Assembly (NCBI RefSeq): GCF_009796845.1
Contig: NZ_CP047025.1
Location: 124,001 to 188,000 of the forward strand
DNA from: Cobetia sp. L2A1
Lineage (GTDB): Bacteria > Pseudomonadota > Gammaproteobacteria > Pseudomonadales > Halomonadaceae
Direction of reading: 5' to 3'
Length of the DNA stretch: 64,000 nt
Shown: piece by piece, positions 33,469-43,994 of the stretch
Position numbering within the stretch: the first letter of the stretch is position 1
How the letters are laid out: the number at the start of each line of letters is the position of its first letter
Position numbers and translations under genes: made by a program
The notes under the pieces: generated by a model
Told to the model about the DNA's origin: nothing
The model's input: only the letters and a program-made list of their open reading frames with translations
Database searches by the model: none

Positions 33469-34359
33469 ATGACCAATTCAGCCGCTTTGCCATCTCACGA
33501 GCCCTTGGTGCGCCACGTTGCGCTGCTTGATTGTGGTGGCCGGCCGCTCGACCTTTCTCGCCCGCGTGTGATGGGCATTCTCAATGTCACGCCAGACTCT
33601 TTTTCTGACGGCGGACGTAGTACTTCGGCAGGGAATGCACTGCGCAATGCTGAGCAGATGCTGCTCGATGGCGCGGCAATGATTGATGTCGGGGGCGAGT
33701 CCACCCGACCTGGTGCCACGCCGGTCAGTATCGATGAGGAGCTGGATCGTGTCTGTCCTGTCGTGGAGCGGTTGGTGAGTGAGCTGGGCGCTCTGGTGAG
33801 CGTTGATACCAGCAGTCCCGAGGTCATGCGCGAAACGGCGAGGTTGGGTGCCGGCATGATCAATGACGTGCGTGCGCTGCGCCGAGAAGGTGCGCTCGAA
33901 GCCGCCGCCGCCAGCGGCCTGCCCGTCTGCTTGATGCACATGCGTGGTGAGCCGGGCAGCATGCAGCAGGACACCGACTATGCGCAGTCGATCGAGGATG
34001 AGGTGAGCGAGTTTCTCGCCACTCGCATCATCGCCTGTGAAGCCGCTGGAATTCCGCGCCAGCACCTGCTGCTTGACCCCGGCTTTGGTTTTGGCAAGTC
34101 ACTGGAAGATAACCTGCGCCTGTATCATCGCATGGCGCAGTTACACGAATTCAACCTCCCGCTGCTGATCGGCACATCACGCAAGAGCATGATCGGCAAT
34201 GCCCTCGGGCGTGCGGTGGAGGATAGGCTGGCTGGCAACCTGGCACTGACGGCGCTCGCCGTTCGTGAAGGAGCCCGGCTATTACGCGTTCACGACGTGG
34301 CCCCGACTGTCGACGCTGTCGACATGGCCTGGGCCGTGCTACAGGAAGGCACGCAATAA
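33469..34359 (+). CDS. folP: Dihydropteroate synthase
   Basis: FolP condenses pABA with the pterin pyrophosphate, the sulfonamide target in folate synthesis. This 296-aa TIM-barrel protein has [24 protein letters not shown], and GTSRKSMIG. Its N-terminus is about 15 residues longer than usual. The final base overlaps the glmM ATG (TAATG), which indicates coupling, and folP-glmM is a common pair. Confidence 0.97.
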   Translation: MTNSAALPSHEPLVRHVALLDCGGRPLDLSRPRVMGILNVTPDSFSDGGRSTSAGNALRNAEQMLLDGAAMIDVGGESTRPGATPVSIDEELDRVCPVVERLVSELGALVSVDTSSPEVMRETARLGAGMINDVRALRREGALEAAAASGLPVCLMHMRGEPGSMQQDTDYAQSIEDEVSEFLATRIIACEAAGIPRQHLLLDPGFGFGKSLEDNLRLYHRMAQLHEFNLPLLIGTSRKSMIGNALGRAVEDRLAGNLALTALAVREGARLLRVHDVAPTVDAVDMAWAVLQEGTQ

Positions 34360-35702
34360 TGAGTCGACGTTATTTTGGTACTGATGGTATCCGCGGCACG
34401 GTTGGGGAATTCCCCATCACGCCTGACTTCATGCTCAAGCTGGGCTGGGCGGCGGGGCGTGTCTTTGCACGTCATGGTCGCGGCAAGGTTCTGATCGGTA
34501 AGGACACGCGTATCTCGGGCTACATGTTCGAGTCGGCGCTGGAATCTGGCCTCTCTGCGGCAGGCGTCGATGTCTCCCTGCTCGGTCCGATGCCGACACC
34601 CGGCATTGCTTACCTTACACGCACCTTCCGTGCGGACGCAGGCATCGTGATTTCGGCCTCGCACAATGCGTATCCGGACAATGGCATCAAGTTCTTCTCG
34701 GCGGCCGGCACCAAGCTGGATGACGCGCTGGAAGCCGAGATTGAAGCCGAGCTTGAGCGTGATATCGAGATCGTCGGGCCGGATCGCCTCGGTAAGGCCT
34801 CGCGCATTCAGGATGCTGCTGGTCGCTATATCGAATTCTGTAAATCCACTCTGCCGGGGCGCCTTGGGCTGTACGGCATGAAAGTGGTGTTGGATTGCGC
34901 GCATGGTGCGACCTACCACATCGCGCCCAATGTCTTCAGAGAGCTAGGGGCTGATGTCAGTGTGATTGGGGGCGAGCCCAATGGTCTCAATATCAATCAG
35001 GGTGTCGGCTCAACCCATCCGCAGGCACTGCGTGCGGCGGTGATTGAGCAGGGTGCCGATCTTGGTGTGGCCTTTGATGGTGACGGCGACCGCTTGATTC
35101 TTGTCGATGCCGATGGGCGTGTCATTGATGGTGACGACATCCTGTTCATGATCGCGCGTGATCGTCATGAGCGCGGCGTATTGGGGGGAGGGGTCGTCGG
35201 TACGCTGATGTCCAACTTTGGCCTCGCGGCAGCGCTGGAAGGTCTTGGTATTCCCTTTGAACGTGCCAAGGTTGGTGATCGCTATGTCATTGAGCGCCTT
35301 GAGGCCAATGGTTGGCAATTGGGCGGCGAGTCGTCTGGTCATATCGTGTGTAGCCATATTCAGAGTACGGGTGACGGTATCGTCTCCGCGCTGCAAGTGC
35401 TGGCGATCATGGCGCGCGAAGAGTGCACTCTCAGCGAGCTGCTGGTAGGTCTCGAGAAGGCCCCGCAGGCACTGATCAATGTGCGCCTTGCACCGGGCTG
35501 CGACAACAAGGCGTTGATGGCAGCGGATGCCGTACAGGCCTCCGTGGCTGAGGTCGAAGCGACATTGGGCAATGAGGGTCGTGTGCTGTTGCGCCCCAGT
35601 GGCACCGAACCGCTGATTCGTGTGATGGTCGAAGGGCGCCCGCACTTTGATGTTGAGGCGCTGGCCGGTCAGATCGCGGCAACGGTCAAATCCTGCATGT
35701 GA
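34359..35702 (+). CDS. glmM: Phosphoglucosamine mutase
   Basis: GlmM interconverts glucosamine-6-P and glucosamine-1-P for peptidoglycan and LPS. This 447-aa enzyme has the active phosphoserine loop [11 protein letters not shown] (Ser101), the metal loop DGDGDR and the phosphate loop [12 protein letters not shown]. The residue after SHN is Ala104 where most relatives I know have Pro. The gene overlaps folP by one base and precedes tpiA. Confidence 0.96.
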   Translation: MSRRYFGTDGIRGTVGEFPITPDFMLKLGWAAGRVFARHGRGKVLIGKDTRISGYMFESALESGLSAAGVDVSLLGPMPTPGIAYLTRTFRADAGIVISASHNAYPDNGIKFFSAAGTKLDDALEAEIEAELERDIEIVGPDRLGKASRIQDAAGRYIEFCKSTLPGRLGLYGMKVVLDCAHGATYHIAPNVFRELGADVSVIGGEPNGLNINQGVGSTHPQALRAAVIEQGADLGVAFDGDGDRLILVDADGRVIDGDDILFMIARDRHERGVLGGGVVGTLMSNFGLAAALEGLGIPFERAKVGDRYVIERLEANGWQLGGESSGHIVCSHIQSTGDGIVSALQVLAIMAREECTLSELLVGLEKAPQALINVRLAPGCDNKALMAADAVQASVAEVEATLGNEGRVLLRPSGTEPLIRVMVEGRPHFDVEALAGQIAATVKSCM

Positions 35703-35763
35703 TGATGCTGTAATGTGCTCCGCCGATGATATCGGTAATAGGGCACCGACAGAGGGTCAAAAT

Positions 35764-35861
35764 GACAGGCGCCAAGTGCGCCTGTCGTCGTCTTTGGCCC
35801 TTCGCAAAGGTGCGCTGGCAGGGACTGTCAGGGCTTGACAGCGACTGACAAGGTTGTCAGT
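35764..35861. repeat. Three consecutive hairpins between glmM and tpiA
   Basis: GACAGGCGC/GCGCCTGTC (35764-35786) is the first, with a T-poor tail. CTGTCA/TGACAG (35825-35841) and ACTGACA/TGTCAGT (35844-35861) follow and share the CTGACA core. The first may end the glmM transcript; the others are close to where a tpiA promoter should lie. Confidence 0.6.
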
Positions 35862-35910
35862 GAGTGGCGCCTCCATTACCATCCTCGCACTGCTCATAAG
35901 GGGGAAGCGC

Positions 35911-36657
35911 ATGCGTACACCGCTGATTGCCGGTAATTGGAAGATGAATGGCGACCTTGCCTTGATAGACGAGTTCGCTGGTGCACTAAAAGAAATGGCT
36001 CTCCCGCAGGGAGTTCAGATCGCCCTGGCGCTGCCTTTCCCCTACCTGAGTGTTGCGCGCGAGCGTATGCCGGCCGCTGTGATGCTCGGCGCCCAGACAC
36101 TAAACCCTGCTGGTTCCGGCGCTTTTACCGGTGAAGTCAGTGGGCGAATGCTCAAGGACGTAGGTGCGTCGCTGGTACTGGTGGGCCACTCCGAGCGGCG
36201 TAGTCTGTACGGCGAGGATGATGCGGCTGTACTGGCGCGTGTCGAGGCTGTGCTGGACGTTGGCCTCACGCCAGTATTGTGCATTGGTGAAACGCTGGAG
36301 CAGCGTGAAGCGGGTGATACGGAGCGTGTCGTACTGGGTCAGCTTGAAGCAGTGTTCTCTGCGCTCTCTGCGGAAGTGCGCCAGCGTCTGGTGGTTGCTT
36401 ATGAGCCTGTCTGGGCTATCGGTACTGGGCGTACGGCTTCACCGGAACAAGCGCAGGCTGTGCATGCGGCTATCCGCACGCGCCTTGCAGGGTGGTCCGC
36501 ATCGCTCGCTGATACGATGCAATTGCTGTACGGCGGTAGCATGAAAGCTGCCAATGCCACCGAGCTGCTTGCGCAGCCGGATATCGACGGCGGTCTGGTG
36601 GGCGGTGCCTCGCTCCAGGCCGACGAATTCCTAGCCATTTGTCAGTCTGCAGGTTGA
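35911..36657 (+). CDS. tpiA: Triosephosphate isomerase
   Basis: TpiA interconverts dihydroxyacetone-P and glyceraldehyde-3-P. This 248-aa enzyme has the N-terminal NWKMNG (catalytic Lys), GHSERR (His) and AYEPVWAIGTGRTA (Glu and loop 6). ATG 35911 follows GGGGGAAG at a good distance; a frame from 35854 adds an unconserved N-terminus. Its place between glmM and secG is as in Pseudomonas and unlike E. coli. Confidence 0.97.
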   Translation: MRTPLIAGNWKMNGDLALIDEFAGALKEMALPQGVQIALALPFPYLSVARERMPAAVMLGAQTLNPAGSGAFTGEVSGRMLKDVGASLVLVGHSERRSLYGEDDAAVLARVEAVLDVGLTPVLCIGETLEQREAGDTERVVLGQLEAVFSALSAEVRQRLVVAYEPVWAIGTGRTASPEQAQAVHAAIRTRLAGWSASLADTMQLLYGGSMKAANATELLAQPDIDGGLVGGASLQADEFLAICQSAG

Positions 36658-36662
36658 ATCTC

Positions 36663-37049
36663 ATGCAAGTAGCCGTTCTGATGGTCCATGTGGTACTCGC
36701 GGTCGCGTTGATCGTGCTCGTCCTTCTTCAGCAGGGCAAGGGAGCCGAAGCTGGTGCTTCCTTCGGTGGAGGGGGAGCTTCCCAGACCGTATTCGGGTCC
36801 AGCGGTAGCGGTAATTTCCTTGCGCGCTTTACGGGTGTTCTGGCCGCGTGCTTTTTCGCGACCTCCCTGACGCTGGCCTGGTTCGCCTCTGGCGACAACC
36901 AGCCGTCAGTGGAAGCCGGTATTCCGGATGCTACCGTGATCGAGCAGCAGAAAAATTCACTGCCTTCGCTTGACGACGCGGATGAAAGTGTGGAGAATGC
37001 GTCGCCAGTGCTTGAGGAAAGCGGCAACGCAGACCAACCAGCACTCTAG
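36663..37049 (+). CDS. secG: Protein-export membrane protein SecG
   Basis: SecG is the small subunit of the SecYEG translocon. This 128-aa protein has two transmembrane helices (about residues 2-22 and 54-74) and the conserved cytoplasmic loop LLQQGKGAEAGASFGGGGASQTVFGSSGSGNFL. The C-terminal tail of about 50 residues is acidic and variable. It starts 6 nt after the tpiA stop and is followed by tRNA genes. Confidence 0.95.
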   Translation: MQVAVLMVHVVLAVALIVLVLLQQGKGAEAGASFGGGGASQTVFGSSGSGNFLARFTGVLAACFFATSLTLAWFASGDNQPSVEAGIPDATVIEQQKNSLPSLDDADESVENASPVLEESGNADQPAL

Positions 37050-37050
37050 A

Positions 37051-37105
37051 GAATTCAAGGCGTTATAGGTTGAATTCTTCCGGGTAACGCCTCAGGCGAT
37101 ACCCG
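37051..37105. repeat. Two hairpins between secG and tRNA-Leu
   Basis: GAATTCAA/TTGAATTC (37051-37077) and CGGGTAACGCCT/AGGCGATACCCG (37081-37105, near-perfect with A-A bulges) are adjacent. They may end the secG transcript or be processing signals for the tRNA precursor. Confidence 0.6.
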
Positions 37106-37112
37106 CCCCCGT

Positions 37113-37199
37113 GCCGAAGTGGTGGAATTGGTAGACACGCTATCTTGAGGGGGTAGTGACCTTATGGTCGTGGGGGTTCAAGTCCCCCCTTCGGCACCA
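37113..37199 (+). tRNA. leuU: tRNA-Leu(GAG)
   Basis: The 87-nt gene has acceptor GCCGAAG/CTTCGGC, a GTGGAATTGGTAGACACG D-arm, anticodon loop TTGAGGG with anticodon GAG, a long variable arm, T-arm GTTCAAGTC and an encoded CCA. It decodes CUC/CUU. Its place downstream of secG matches leuU of E. coli. Confidence 0.96.
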
Positions 37200-37257
37200 T
37201 CTGTTAGACCGATTGGCAGTCAGGACGTAACATTGCACCGTGAAAAGATGTCATTCC

Positions 37258-37286
37258 TTGACCTAATTTTTTGGTGACAGTAAAAT
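37258..37286 (+). promoter_or_regulatory. Sigma-70 promoter of initiator tRNA and probably the rimP-nusA operon
   Basis: TTGACC, a 17-nt spacer and TAAAAT are close to consensus. A start near 37293 would come just before the tRNA at 37301. Confidence 0.75.
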
Positions 37287-37300
37287 CGTTCGACTATTGT

Positions 37301-37377
<77 letters not shown>

Positions 37378-37387
37378 AGTTTCTTGA

Positions 37388-37415
37388 AAGGCCCCTTCCT
37401 ATGAAGGGGCTTTTT
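37388..37415 (+). terminator. Terminator after initiator tRNA
   Basis: GCCCCTT and AAGGGGC around CCTATG, with TTTTT after. It separates the tRNA from rimP, with possible read-through into the operon. Confidence 0.88.
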
Positions 37416-37500
37416 GTTAGCACCAGTGCCAATCAGCCACCTAGCTCTCTTCTCTACTCCCGGTCAGGTGCCTGATGCAACTGCTGTAGGAGCCTCGTCT

Positions 37501-37959
37501 GTGTCAACCAAGGACGCTGCGCTTAATGCGCTTATCGATCCAGTAGTCTCTGCCCTGGGCTTCGAGCTTTGGGGTATCGACTATCTCTCCCAAGGCAAGC
37601 AGTCCCGTCTGGTGATCTATATCGACCATGCCGATGGCATTACCGTGGACAACTGTGCAAATGTCAGTCGTCAGGTAGGTGCTGTGCTGGATGTCGAAGA
37701 TCCAATCACCGGTCAGTTCCAGCTTGAAGTATCTTCTCCAGGTCTGGATCGTCCGCTGTTCACGCTTGATCAGTATGAGCGCTACATCGGTCATGTAGTG
37801 GCACTGCGACTTCGCCAGGCCTTCGATGGCCAGCGCAAGTTCCAAGGACTGGTGACAGGCACCGAAGAAGGTGATGTCGTGATCCGGGTCGATGAAGAAG
37901 AATACTGCTTTCCCATTGAAAGCATCGACCAGGCACGCGTCGTGCCACAGTTCAAATAA
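37501..37959 (+). CDS. rimP: Ribosome maturation factor RimP
   Basis: RimP assists late 30S maturation. This 152-aa protein has ALGFELWGIDYLSQGKQSRLVIYID at the N-terminus and VSSPGLDRPLFTLDQYERYIG. GTG 37501 is the start because AGGAG lies 8 nt upstream and homologues start MSTK; an in-frame start at 37414 would add 29 unconserved residues. It leads the rimP-nusA-infB-rbfA-truB-rpsO-pnp gene string. Confidence 0.96.
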   Translation: MSTKDAALNALIDPVVSALGFELWGIDYLSQGKQSRLVIYIDHADGITVDNCANVSRQVGAVLDVEDPITGQFQLEVSSPGLDRPLFTLDQYERYIGHVVALRLRQAFDGQRKFQGLVTGTEEGDVVIRVDEEEYCFPIESIDQARVVPQFK

Positions 37960-38035
37960 CTGACGTTGTCGGCACACCGCTCGCTTTGCGAGCTCGAGTC
38001 GATGCGCAAGGACAGGTTTCTGGCGAGGCAAAGTC

Positions 38036-39529
38036 ATGAGCAAAGAGATTCTGCTGGTCGTAGACGCCATCTCCAATGAGAAGGGCGTGCCGCGGGATGT
38101 GATTTTCGAGGCCGTCGAGGCGGCATTGGCTTCGGCTTCACGCAAGCGATTCGATCAGGAAGAGGCGGATATCCGCGTCAAGATCGATCGTGTCACCGGT
38201 GACTATGCGACTTTCCGTCGCTGGACTGTCGTCGAGGATGATGAATTCGAGACGCCTGATTACGAGATCAAGGCCAGCATCGCGGAACAGCGCGAAGAGC
38301 CGTTGGCACTAGGTGTTGTGGTCGAGAAGCAGATCGAATCCGAAGCTTTCGGTCGTATCGCTGCACAGACTGCCAAACAGGTGATCGTGCAGAAGGTGCG
38401 TGAGGCAGAGCGTGCAGAAGTTGTGCGTCTTTATGCTGAGCGCGAAGGTGAGCTGGTTGCGGGCATTGTCAAGAAAACGACACGTGATGGCTTGATCATC
38501 GATCTGGGTGATAACGCCGAAGGCTTCTTGCCGCGTGGCGAGATGATTCACGGTGAGCGCTACCGCTTGAACGAGCGTGTTCGTGCACTACTGTGGAAGG
38601 TTGACTCTGAAGCTCGTGGCTCTCAGTTGATTCTGTCGCGTACGCGTCCTGAGCTGATCATCGAATTGTTCAAGATCGAAGTCCCGGAAATTGCCGAGCA
38701 GCTGATCGAGATCAAAGGCGCTGCTCGTGATCCGGGCTCGCGTGCCAAGATTGCGGTCAAGAGCAACGACAAGCGCATCGATCCGATCGGTGCCTGTGTC
38801 GGCATGCGCGGTTCGCGCGTGCAGGCAGTATCCAATGAACTACGCAATGAACGCGTGGATATCATCCTGTGGGATGACAATCCTGCCCAATTGGTCATCA
38901 ACGCCATGGCGCCGGCTGATGTCGGGTCCATTCTGGTCGACGAAGACACCCATTCCATGGATGTCGCTGTCGCCGCGGACAATCTGGCTCAGGCCATTGG
39001 TCGCAGCGGTCAGAACGTACGTCTGGCCAGTGAGCTGACCGGTTGGTCGCTCAACGTCATGACCGAGGCGGAAGCCGAAGGCAAACGCGAGCAAGAAATC
39101 GACAGCTTTGTCGAATATTTCATCACTCATCTCGAGATTGAAGAGGATCTAGCCCGTGTCCTGGTGGACGAGGGCTTCACCTCTCTCGAGGAAATCGCCT
39201 ATGTCCCGCTCGAGGAAATGCTCGAGGTTGAGGGCTTTGACCAGAATCTGGTCGAAGAGCTGCGCGCTCGGGCCAAGGATGAAATGCTGAATCTCGCCAT
39301 CGCCACCGAAGAGCAACTGGACGGCGCTCAGCCGGCCGAAGATCTGCTCAGCATGGAAGGCATGGAGAGTCACTTGGCATACATCCTGGCCAGCAAGGGT
39401 ATTGTCACTATGGAAGACCTTGCCGAGCAGGCCATCGATGATCTGAAAGACATCGAAGGTGTCGACGAAGAGCGAGCAGCGGCGTTGATAATGACCGCCC
39501 GCGCGCCCTGGTTCGCAAGCGAACAGTAA
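38036..39529 (+). CDS. nusA: Transcription termination/antitermination protein NusA
   Basis: NusA binds RNA polymerase and controls pausing, termination and antitermination. This 497-aa protein has an N-terminal RNAP-binding domain, an S1 domain ([23 protein letters not shown]), two KH domains ([17 protein letters not shown] and [18 protein letters not shown]) and two C-terminal acidic repeats with helix-hairpin-helix character. It follows rimP and precedes infB. Confidence 0.97.
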   Translation: MSKEILLVVDAISNEKGVPRDVIFEAVEAALASASRKRFDQEEADIRVKIDRVTGDYATFRRWTVVEDDEFETPDYEIKASIAEQREEPLALGVVVEKQIESEAFGRIAAQTAKQVIVQKVREAERAEVVRLYAEREGELVAGIVKKTTRDGLIIDLGDNAEGFLPRGEMIHGERYRLNERVRALLWKVDSEARGSQLILSRTRPELIIELFKIEVPEIAEQLIEIKGAARDPGSRAKIAVKSNDKRIDPIGACVGMRGSRVQAVSNELRNERVDIILWDDNPAQLVINAMAPADVGSILVDEDTHSMDVAVAADNLAQAIGRSGQNVRLASELTGWSLNVMTEAEAEGKREQEIDSFVEYFITHLEIEEDLARVLVDEGFTSLEEIAYVPLEEMLEVEGFDQNLVEELRARAKDEMLNLAIATEEQLDGAQPAEDLLSMEGMESHLAYILASKGIVTMEDLAEQAIDDLKDIEGVDEERAAALIMTARAPWFASEQ

Positions 39530-39556
39530 CTAGGTCACGGGCTCAGGAGGGTCGTA

Positions 39557-41995
39557 ATGTCAGAAATGACAGTCAAAGAATTCGCCAAGAAGGTGGGCCG
39601 CGAGTCAGCCCGTCTACTAGAGCAGATGCATGAAGCCGGTCTGGCGCACAAGTCAGAGAACGACGGCGTGTCTGAGGTCGACAAGAAGAAATTGCTTGAT
39701 CACCTCACCAAGAGTCACGGCGGTGGCGCTGCACCGGCAGCACCCAAAAACCGTATCACCCTGACCCGCAAGACCAAGTCGCGCATCAATACGGCTGGCG
39801 GTCGTGGCAAGTCCATCGAGGTGCAGGTGCGCAAGAAGCGTACCTACGTCAAAGATGGCGAAGAGCAGGCAACTGATGCTCCGGCTGCTACTGCCGCTGC
39901 TGAAGCACCGGCCGCCGCTGTGGCTGAGAAGCCTGCGGCTGCTCCGGCTCGCGAAGAGCGTCGGGACGAGCGTCCGCGTCAAAGCGCACCGGCTCCGACT
40001 GCTGCTGCGCCTGCCGCCGCTGCACCGGAAGTCAATGCGCCGCCGAAAGAGCCGCGTGGTGATGCACCGCGTCGCGCCAAGGCTGCGCCGCGTGATGAGT
40101 CGCGTGATCGTCGTGAAGCCCGTGAAGACCGTAGTGAGCGCAAGCGTGGCGGGACCAAGAAGGTCAAGCGTGCTGAGCGTCGCGGTGGTCGTCGTGGCGG
40201 TCGCGATAGCAACCGTCAGCCGCCGAAGCCGGTTCAGACCTTTGTGCGTGAAGTCTCCATCCCTGAGTCAATCTCAGTGGCGGATCTCGCGGACAAGATG
40301 GCCGTCAAGGCAGCTGAAGTGATCAAGACCATGTTCAACATGGGCGCTGCGGTCACTATCAACCAGACGATTGATCAGGAGACCGCAACCTTTGTGGTCG
40401 AAGAAATGGGCCATACGCCCAAGCTGATCAAGGATGACGCACTCGAGACAGCTGTTCTCGAAGGCATCTCCTACGAGGGCGAGAAAATTACTCGCGCTCC
40501 TGTCGTCACCGTCATGGGTCACGTTGACCATGGTAAGACCTCGTTGCTGGATTATATCCGTCGCACCAAGGTCGCTACCGGCGAGGCTGGGGGTATCACC
40601 CAGCACATCGGTGCTTACCATGTCGAACACGACAATGGCAACGTCACCTTCCTCGACACTCCGGGCCACGCGGCGTTCACCGCCATGCGTGCCCGCGGTG
40701 CCAAGGCGACTGATGTCGTTATCCTCGTGGTAGCTGCTGATGATGGCGTGATGCCACAGACCATCGAGGCGGTTGAGCACGCCAAGGCCGCGGGTGTCCC
40801 GCTGGTCGTGGCTGTCAACAAGATCGACAAGGCTGGTGCTGATCCGGATCGCGTCAAGAATGAGCTGTCCCAGCACGGCGTCATCTCTGAAGAGTGGGGC
40901 GGCGACACGCAGTTCATCCACGTGTCTGCCAAGACCGGTGAGAACATCGATGCGCTGCTTGAAGCCGTATTGCTGGTCTCCGAAGTGCTAGAGCTCCAGG
41001 CTGTGCCGTCTGCGCCAGGTAAAGGCGTTGTGGTTGAGTCGCGTCTCGACAAGGGCCGTGGCCCGGTCGCGACCGTCCTGGTCCAGAACGGTACTCTGAA
41101 GAAAGGCGATATCGTCCTCGCTGGCCTGCATTATGGTCGTGTGCGTGCGCTGATCAATGAGCTTGGCAAGCAGGTCGATTCTGTTGGTCCGGCAATGCCG
41201 GTCGAGATTCAAGGCCTGGGTGGCACTCCGGATGCCGGTGAAGAATTCACCGTGGTCCCGGACGAGAAGAAGGCACGTGAAGTCGCCAACTTCCGTCAAG
41301 GCAAGTACCGTGAAGTGCGCCTGGCGCGTCAGCAGAAGGCCAAGCTGGAGAACATGTTCTCCCAGATGGGCCAGGACGAAGTGGCCAAGGTCAACATCGT
41401 CCTCAAGGCAGACGTGCAGGGGTCGCTGGAAGCCATTCGTGGCGCGCTGGAAGAACTGTCTACTGACGAAGTCAAGGTCGCAGTGGTCTCTTCCGGTGTC
41501 GGTGGTATCGCCGGTACTGATGCCAACCTGGCACTGGCTTCTGAAGCCATCCTGGTCGGCTTCAACGTTCGTGCCGATGCCTCTGCCCGTGAGATCGTCG
41601 AGCGTGAAGGTCTGGATCTGCGCTACTACAGCGTCATCTACCAGCTGATCGATGAGGTCAAGCTGGCCATGACTGGCATGCTGGCTCCGGAATTCCGCGA
41701 GCAGATCGTTGGTATTGCGGAAGTGCGCGATGTCTTCAAGGCACCGAAAATCGGCGCTATCGCTGGTTGTATGGTCGTCGAAGGCAACATGTATCGCTCC
41801 AAGCGCATCCGTGTACTGCGTGACAACGTGGTCATCTATGAAGGCGAGCTGGAATCTCTGCGTCGCTTCAAGGATGACGTCAACGAAGTCCGCAATGGCA
41901 TGGAATGTGGTATCGGCGTCAAGAACTACAACGACGTGCAAGTGGGCGACAAGATTGAGGTGTTCGACCAGATCCAGGTCGAGCGCACTCTCTGA
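39557..41995 (+). CDS. infB: Translation initiation factor IF-2
   Basis: IF-2 brings fMet-tRNA to the 30S subunit and promotes subunit joining. This 812-aa protein has an N-terminal IF2N domain, an Ala/Pro/Arg/Glu-rich linker (about 85-225), a second IF2N ([21 protein letters not shown]), the GTPase domain with GHVDHGKTS near residue 321, DTPGH and NKID, and C-terminal tRNA-binding domains. AGGAGG precedes ATG 39557. The internal linker shortens it relative to the 890-aa E. coli protein. Confidence 0.98.
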   Translation: MSEMTVKEFAKKVGRESARLLEQMHEAGLAHKSENDGVSEVDKKKLLDHLTKSHGGGAAPAAPKNRITLTRKTKSRINTAGGRGKSIEVQVRKKRTYVKDGEEQATDAPAATAAAEAPAAAVAEKPAAAPAREERRDERPRQSAPAPTAAAPAAAAPEVNAPPKEPRGDAPRRAKAAPRDESRDRREAREDRSERKRGGTKKVKRAERRGGRRGGRDSNRQPPKPVQTFVREVSIPESISVADLADKMAVKAAEVIKTMFNMGAAVTINQTIDQETATFVVEEMGHTPKLIKDDALETAVLEGISYEGEKITRAPVVTVMGHVDHGKTSLLDYIRRTKVATGEAGGITQHIGAYHVEHDNGNVTFLDTPGHAAFTAMRARGAKATDVVILVVAADDGVMPQTIEAVEHAKAAGVPLVVAVNKIDKAGADPDRVKNELSQHGVISEEWGGDTQFIHVSAKTGENIDALLEAVLLVSEVLELQAVPSAPGKGVVVESRLDKGRGPVATVLVQNGTLKKGDIVLAGLHYGRVRALINELGKQVDSVGPAMPVEIQGLGGTPDAGEEFTVVPDEKKAREVANFRQGKYREVRLARQQKAKLENMFSQMGQDEVAKVNIVLKADVQGSLEAIRGALEELSTDEVKVAVVSSGVGGIAGTDANLALASEAILVGFNVRADASAREIVEREGLDLRYYSVIYQLIDEVKLAMTGMLAPEFREQIVGIAEVRDVFKAPKIGAIAGCMVVEGNMYRSKRIRVLRDNVVIYEGELESLRRFKDDVNEVRNGMECGIGVKNYNDVQVGDKIEVFDQIQVERTL

Positions 41996-42022
41996 TAGCG
42001 TCCCTGCGAGGAGATATCACGG

Positions 42023-42448
42023 ATGCGTGAATACAGCCGTACTGACCGCGTAGCGGACCAGATTCAGCAGGAACTCGCGCTGTTGATTCAGCGCGAGGTC
42101 AAGGACCCGCGCCTTGGCATGTTGACGGTCAGCGCCGCCAAGGTCAGCCGCGATCTGTCCTATTCCGATGTCTATGTGACTCTGCTGGGTGACGACAGTC
42201 CGGAACGCATCAAGGAAAACCTCGCCGTGCTAAAGCGCGCGGCAGGTTTCCTGCGTTCTCAGCTTGCGCGCACCATTGAGCTGCGTCACGTGCCCGAGCT
42301 GCGCTTTCATTACGATGAAAGCGTTGTTCGTGGCCATCACCTGTCTTCACTGATCAACGATGCGGTAGCAGATGACCGTAGACGCAGTGTCGAGCGTGGT
42401 GATGAAGACAACGAAGATGGTGCCTCGGGCACCACGCCGGACGCCTGA
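42023..42448 (+). CDS. rbfA: 30S ribosome-binding factor RbfA
   Basis: RbfA helps 16S rRNA 5'-end maturation and cold growth. This 141-aa protein has the KH-like core: RVADQIQQELALLIQREVKDPRLG, VTVSAAKVSRDLSYSDVYVT and a LRFHYDES strand. The C-terminal tail is acidic. It ends at the ATG of truB (one-base overlap), so the two are coupled. Confidence 0.96.
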   Translation: MREYSRTDRVADQIQQELALLIQREVKDPRLGMLTVSAAKVSRDLSYSDVYVTLLGDDSPERIKENLAVLKRAAGFLRSQLARTIELRHVPELRFHYDESVVRGHHLSSLINDAVADDRRRSVERGDEDNEDGASGTTPDA

Positions 42449-43377
42449 TGGCGCGTCGTCGTCGCGGCTTGCCGATTGATGGCGTTCTATTGCTGGACAA
42501 GCCCAAGGGCATGTCCAGCAATTACGCGCTTCAGAAGGCCCGTCGCCTCTACCAGGCGCAGAAGGCCGGTCATACCGGTACGCTCGATCCCATGGCGACT
42601 GGCTTGCTGCCAGTCTGCTTTGGGGAGGCGACCAAGTTCTCCTCACATTTACTCGAGGCGGATAAGGTCTACCGAGCACGAATCAAATTCGGTCAGGACA
42701 CGGATACCGGAGACGCCGAAGGCACGGTGATTCGCGAGCGGGAAATTCCCGACGTCACGGATGCTGAGCTTGAGGTCGTACTGGACCGTTTTCGTGGTGA
42801 GATCGATCAGGTACCGCCGATGTACTCCGCGCTCAAACACCAAGGCCGTCCACTCTATGAGCTGGCGCGCCAAGGCATTGAAATCGAGCGTGCAGTCCGT
42901 CGCGTTACCATCTACAATATGGCGCTTCTTGCACGGCACTCCGATGGCATCGAGATCGAAGTGGCGGTCAGCAAGGGTACCTATATACGCAGTCTGGCCG
43001 AGGATATCGGCGAGGTGCTGGGCTGTGGAGCTCACCTCACGGTACTGCGTCGTCTGAAGACAGGTCCCTTTACGGGAGATGCCATGCTGGACTTCGAGCG
43101 CCTTGAGGCGCTTGCGGATCAGCAGGCACGTGAAGGTGTTCTGTTGCCTGTAGATATCTTGCTCGATCATCTTCCGCGTCTCGACATCAGTGTCGACATG
43201 GCGTGGCTGATATTGCGCGGTCAACAGGCAGAGACGGCGACAGGAACGCTTGAAGTGGACTCCGTGGCTCGGGTGTATCGGGATCAGCAACTGCTCGGGC
43301 TGGTTCGGATTGTGGCGGAGGGTGTTATTGCCCCTCGCCGACTGCTCAGCACTGCCGTGGAAGCGGCGGCTGGGTGA
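42448..43377 (+). CDS. truB: tRNA pseudouridine-55 synthase
   Basis: TruB makes pseudouridine 55 in the T-loop of tRNAs. This 309-aa enzyme has [19 protein letters not shown], the catalytic-Asp motif [34 protein letters not shown] and [16 protein letters not shown], and a C-terminal PUA-like domain. It is followed by rpsO after 100 nt. Confidence 0.97.
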   Translation: MARRRRGLPIDGVLLLDKPKGMSSNYALQKARRLYQAQKAGHTGTLDPMATGLLPVCFGEATKFSSHLLEADKVYRARIKFGQDTDTGDAEGTVIREREIPDVTDAELEVVLDRFRGEIDQVPPMYSALKHQGRPLYELARQGIEIERAVRRVTIYNMALLARHSDGIEIEVAVSKGTYIRSLAEDIGEVLGCGAHLTVLRRLKTGPFTGDAMLDFERLEALADQQAREGVLLPVDILLDHLPRLDISVDMAWLILRGQQAETATGTLEVDSVARVYRDQQLLGLVRIVAEGVIAPRRLLSTAVEAAAG

Positions 43378-43477
43378 GCGTTCATTGCGGCCCGTCCGCA
43401 AGCCGCATGAAGACTGCAAATATGCGTGGTCTTCGACATTTCTTATCTATCAAGCATATTGCTTACTGGAGAGACAG

Positions 43478-43747
43478 ATGGCACTTACCGCTGAGATGAA
43501 GGCTGAGATCGTTACTGAATTCGGCCGTGGCGAGAACGACACCGGTTCCCCGGAAGTTCAGGTTGCTCTGCTGAGCGCCAACATTGATGGCCTGCAGGGT
43601 CACTTCAAGGCCAACAAGCAGGATCACCACTCCCGTCGTGGTCTGATCCGCATGGTCAACCAGCGCCGCAAGCTGCTTGACTACCTCAAGCGCAAGGACT
43701 TCGAGCGTTATACCGCTCTGATCCAGCGTCTGGGTCTGCGTCGCTAA
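43478..43747 (+). CDS. rpsO: 30S ribosomal protein S15
   Basis: S15 binds 16S rRNA early in 30S assembly. This 89-aa protein matches throughout ([53 protein letters not shown]). ATG 43478 is preceded by GGAGAGACAG. A longer in-frame extension to 43250 lies within truB and is not real. pnp follows, as usual. Confidence 0.98.
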   Translation: MALTAEMKAEIVTEFGRGENDTGSPEVQVALLSANIDGLQGHFKANKQDHHSRRGLIRMVNQRRKLLDYLKRKDFERYTALIQRLGLRR

Positions 43748-43759
43748 TAGGCGATGTTG

Positions 43760-43785
43760 CCGCCATGCATTTCGGTGCATGGCGG
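43760..43785. repeat. Perfect 10-bp hairpin between rpsO and pnp
   Basis: CCGCCATGCA and TGCATGGCGG face each other across TTTCGG. In E. coli this intergenic region holds an RNase III site that controls pnp; this stem is a candidate equivalent. Confidence 0.55.
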
Positions 43786-43803
43786 GCCCCCGGTGGGCAC
43801 AGG

Positions 43804-43840
43804 AAAACCGGCAATGCCTGCGGGCGTTGCCGGTTTTTTT
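43804..43840 (+). terminator. Terminator after rpsO
   Basis: ACCGGCAA and TTGCCGGT form the stem around a smaller GCC/GGC pair, followed by seven T. pnp then needs its own promoter or read-through. Confidence 0.9.
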
Positions 43841-43994
43841 GTGCCCGGATGTCATGTCCACTGACCGGTAACTTATATGCTGCTCTCTTCGCTACAGCCC
43901 GTATGCAGCGGGGGATGAGGCAGCTTTCCATTGCCTGCGCCACGCTTTACCATGTGCGCCAGACATCGATGACTATCAGAAAAGGACATGCGCC

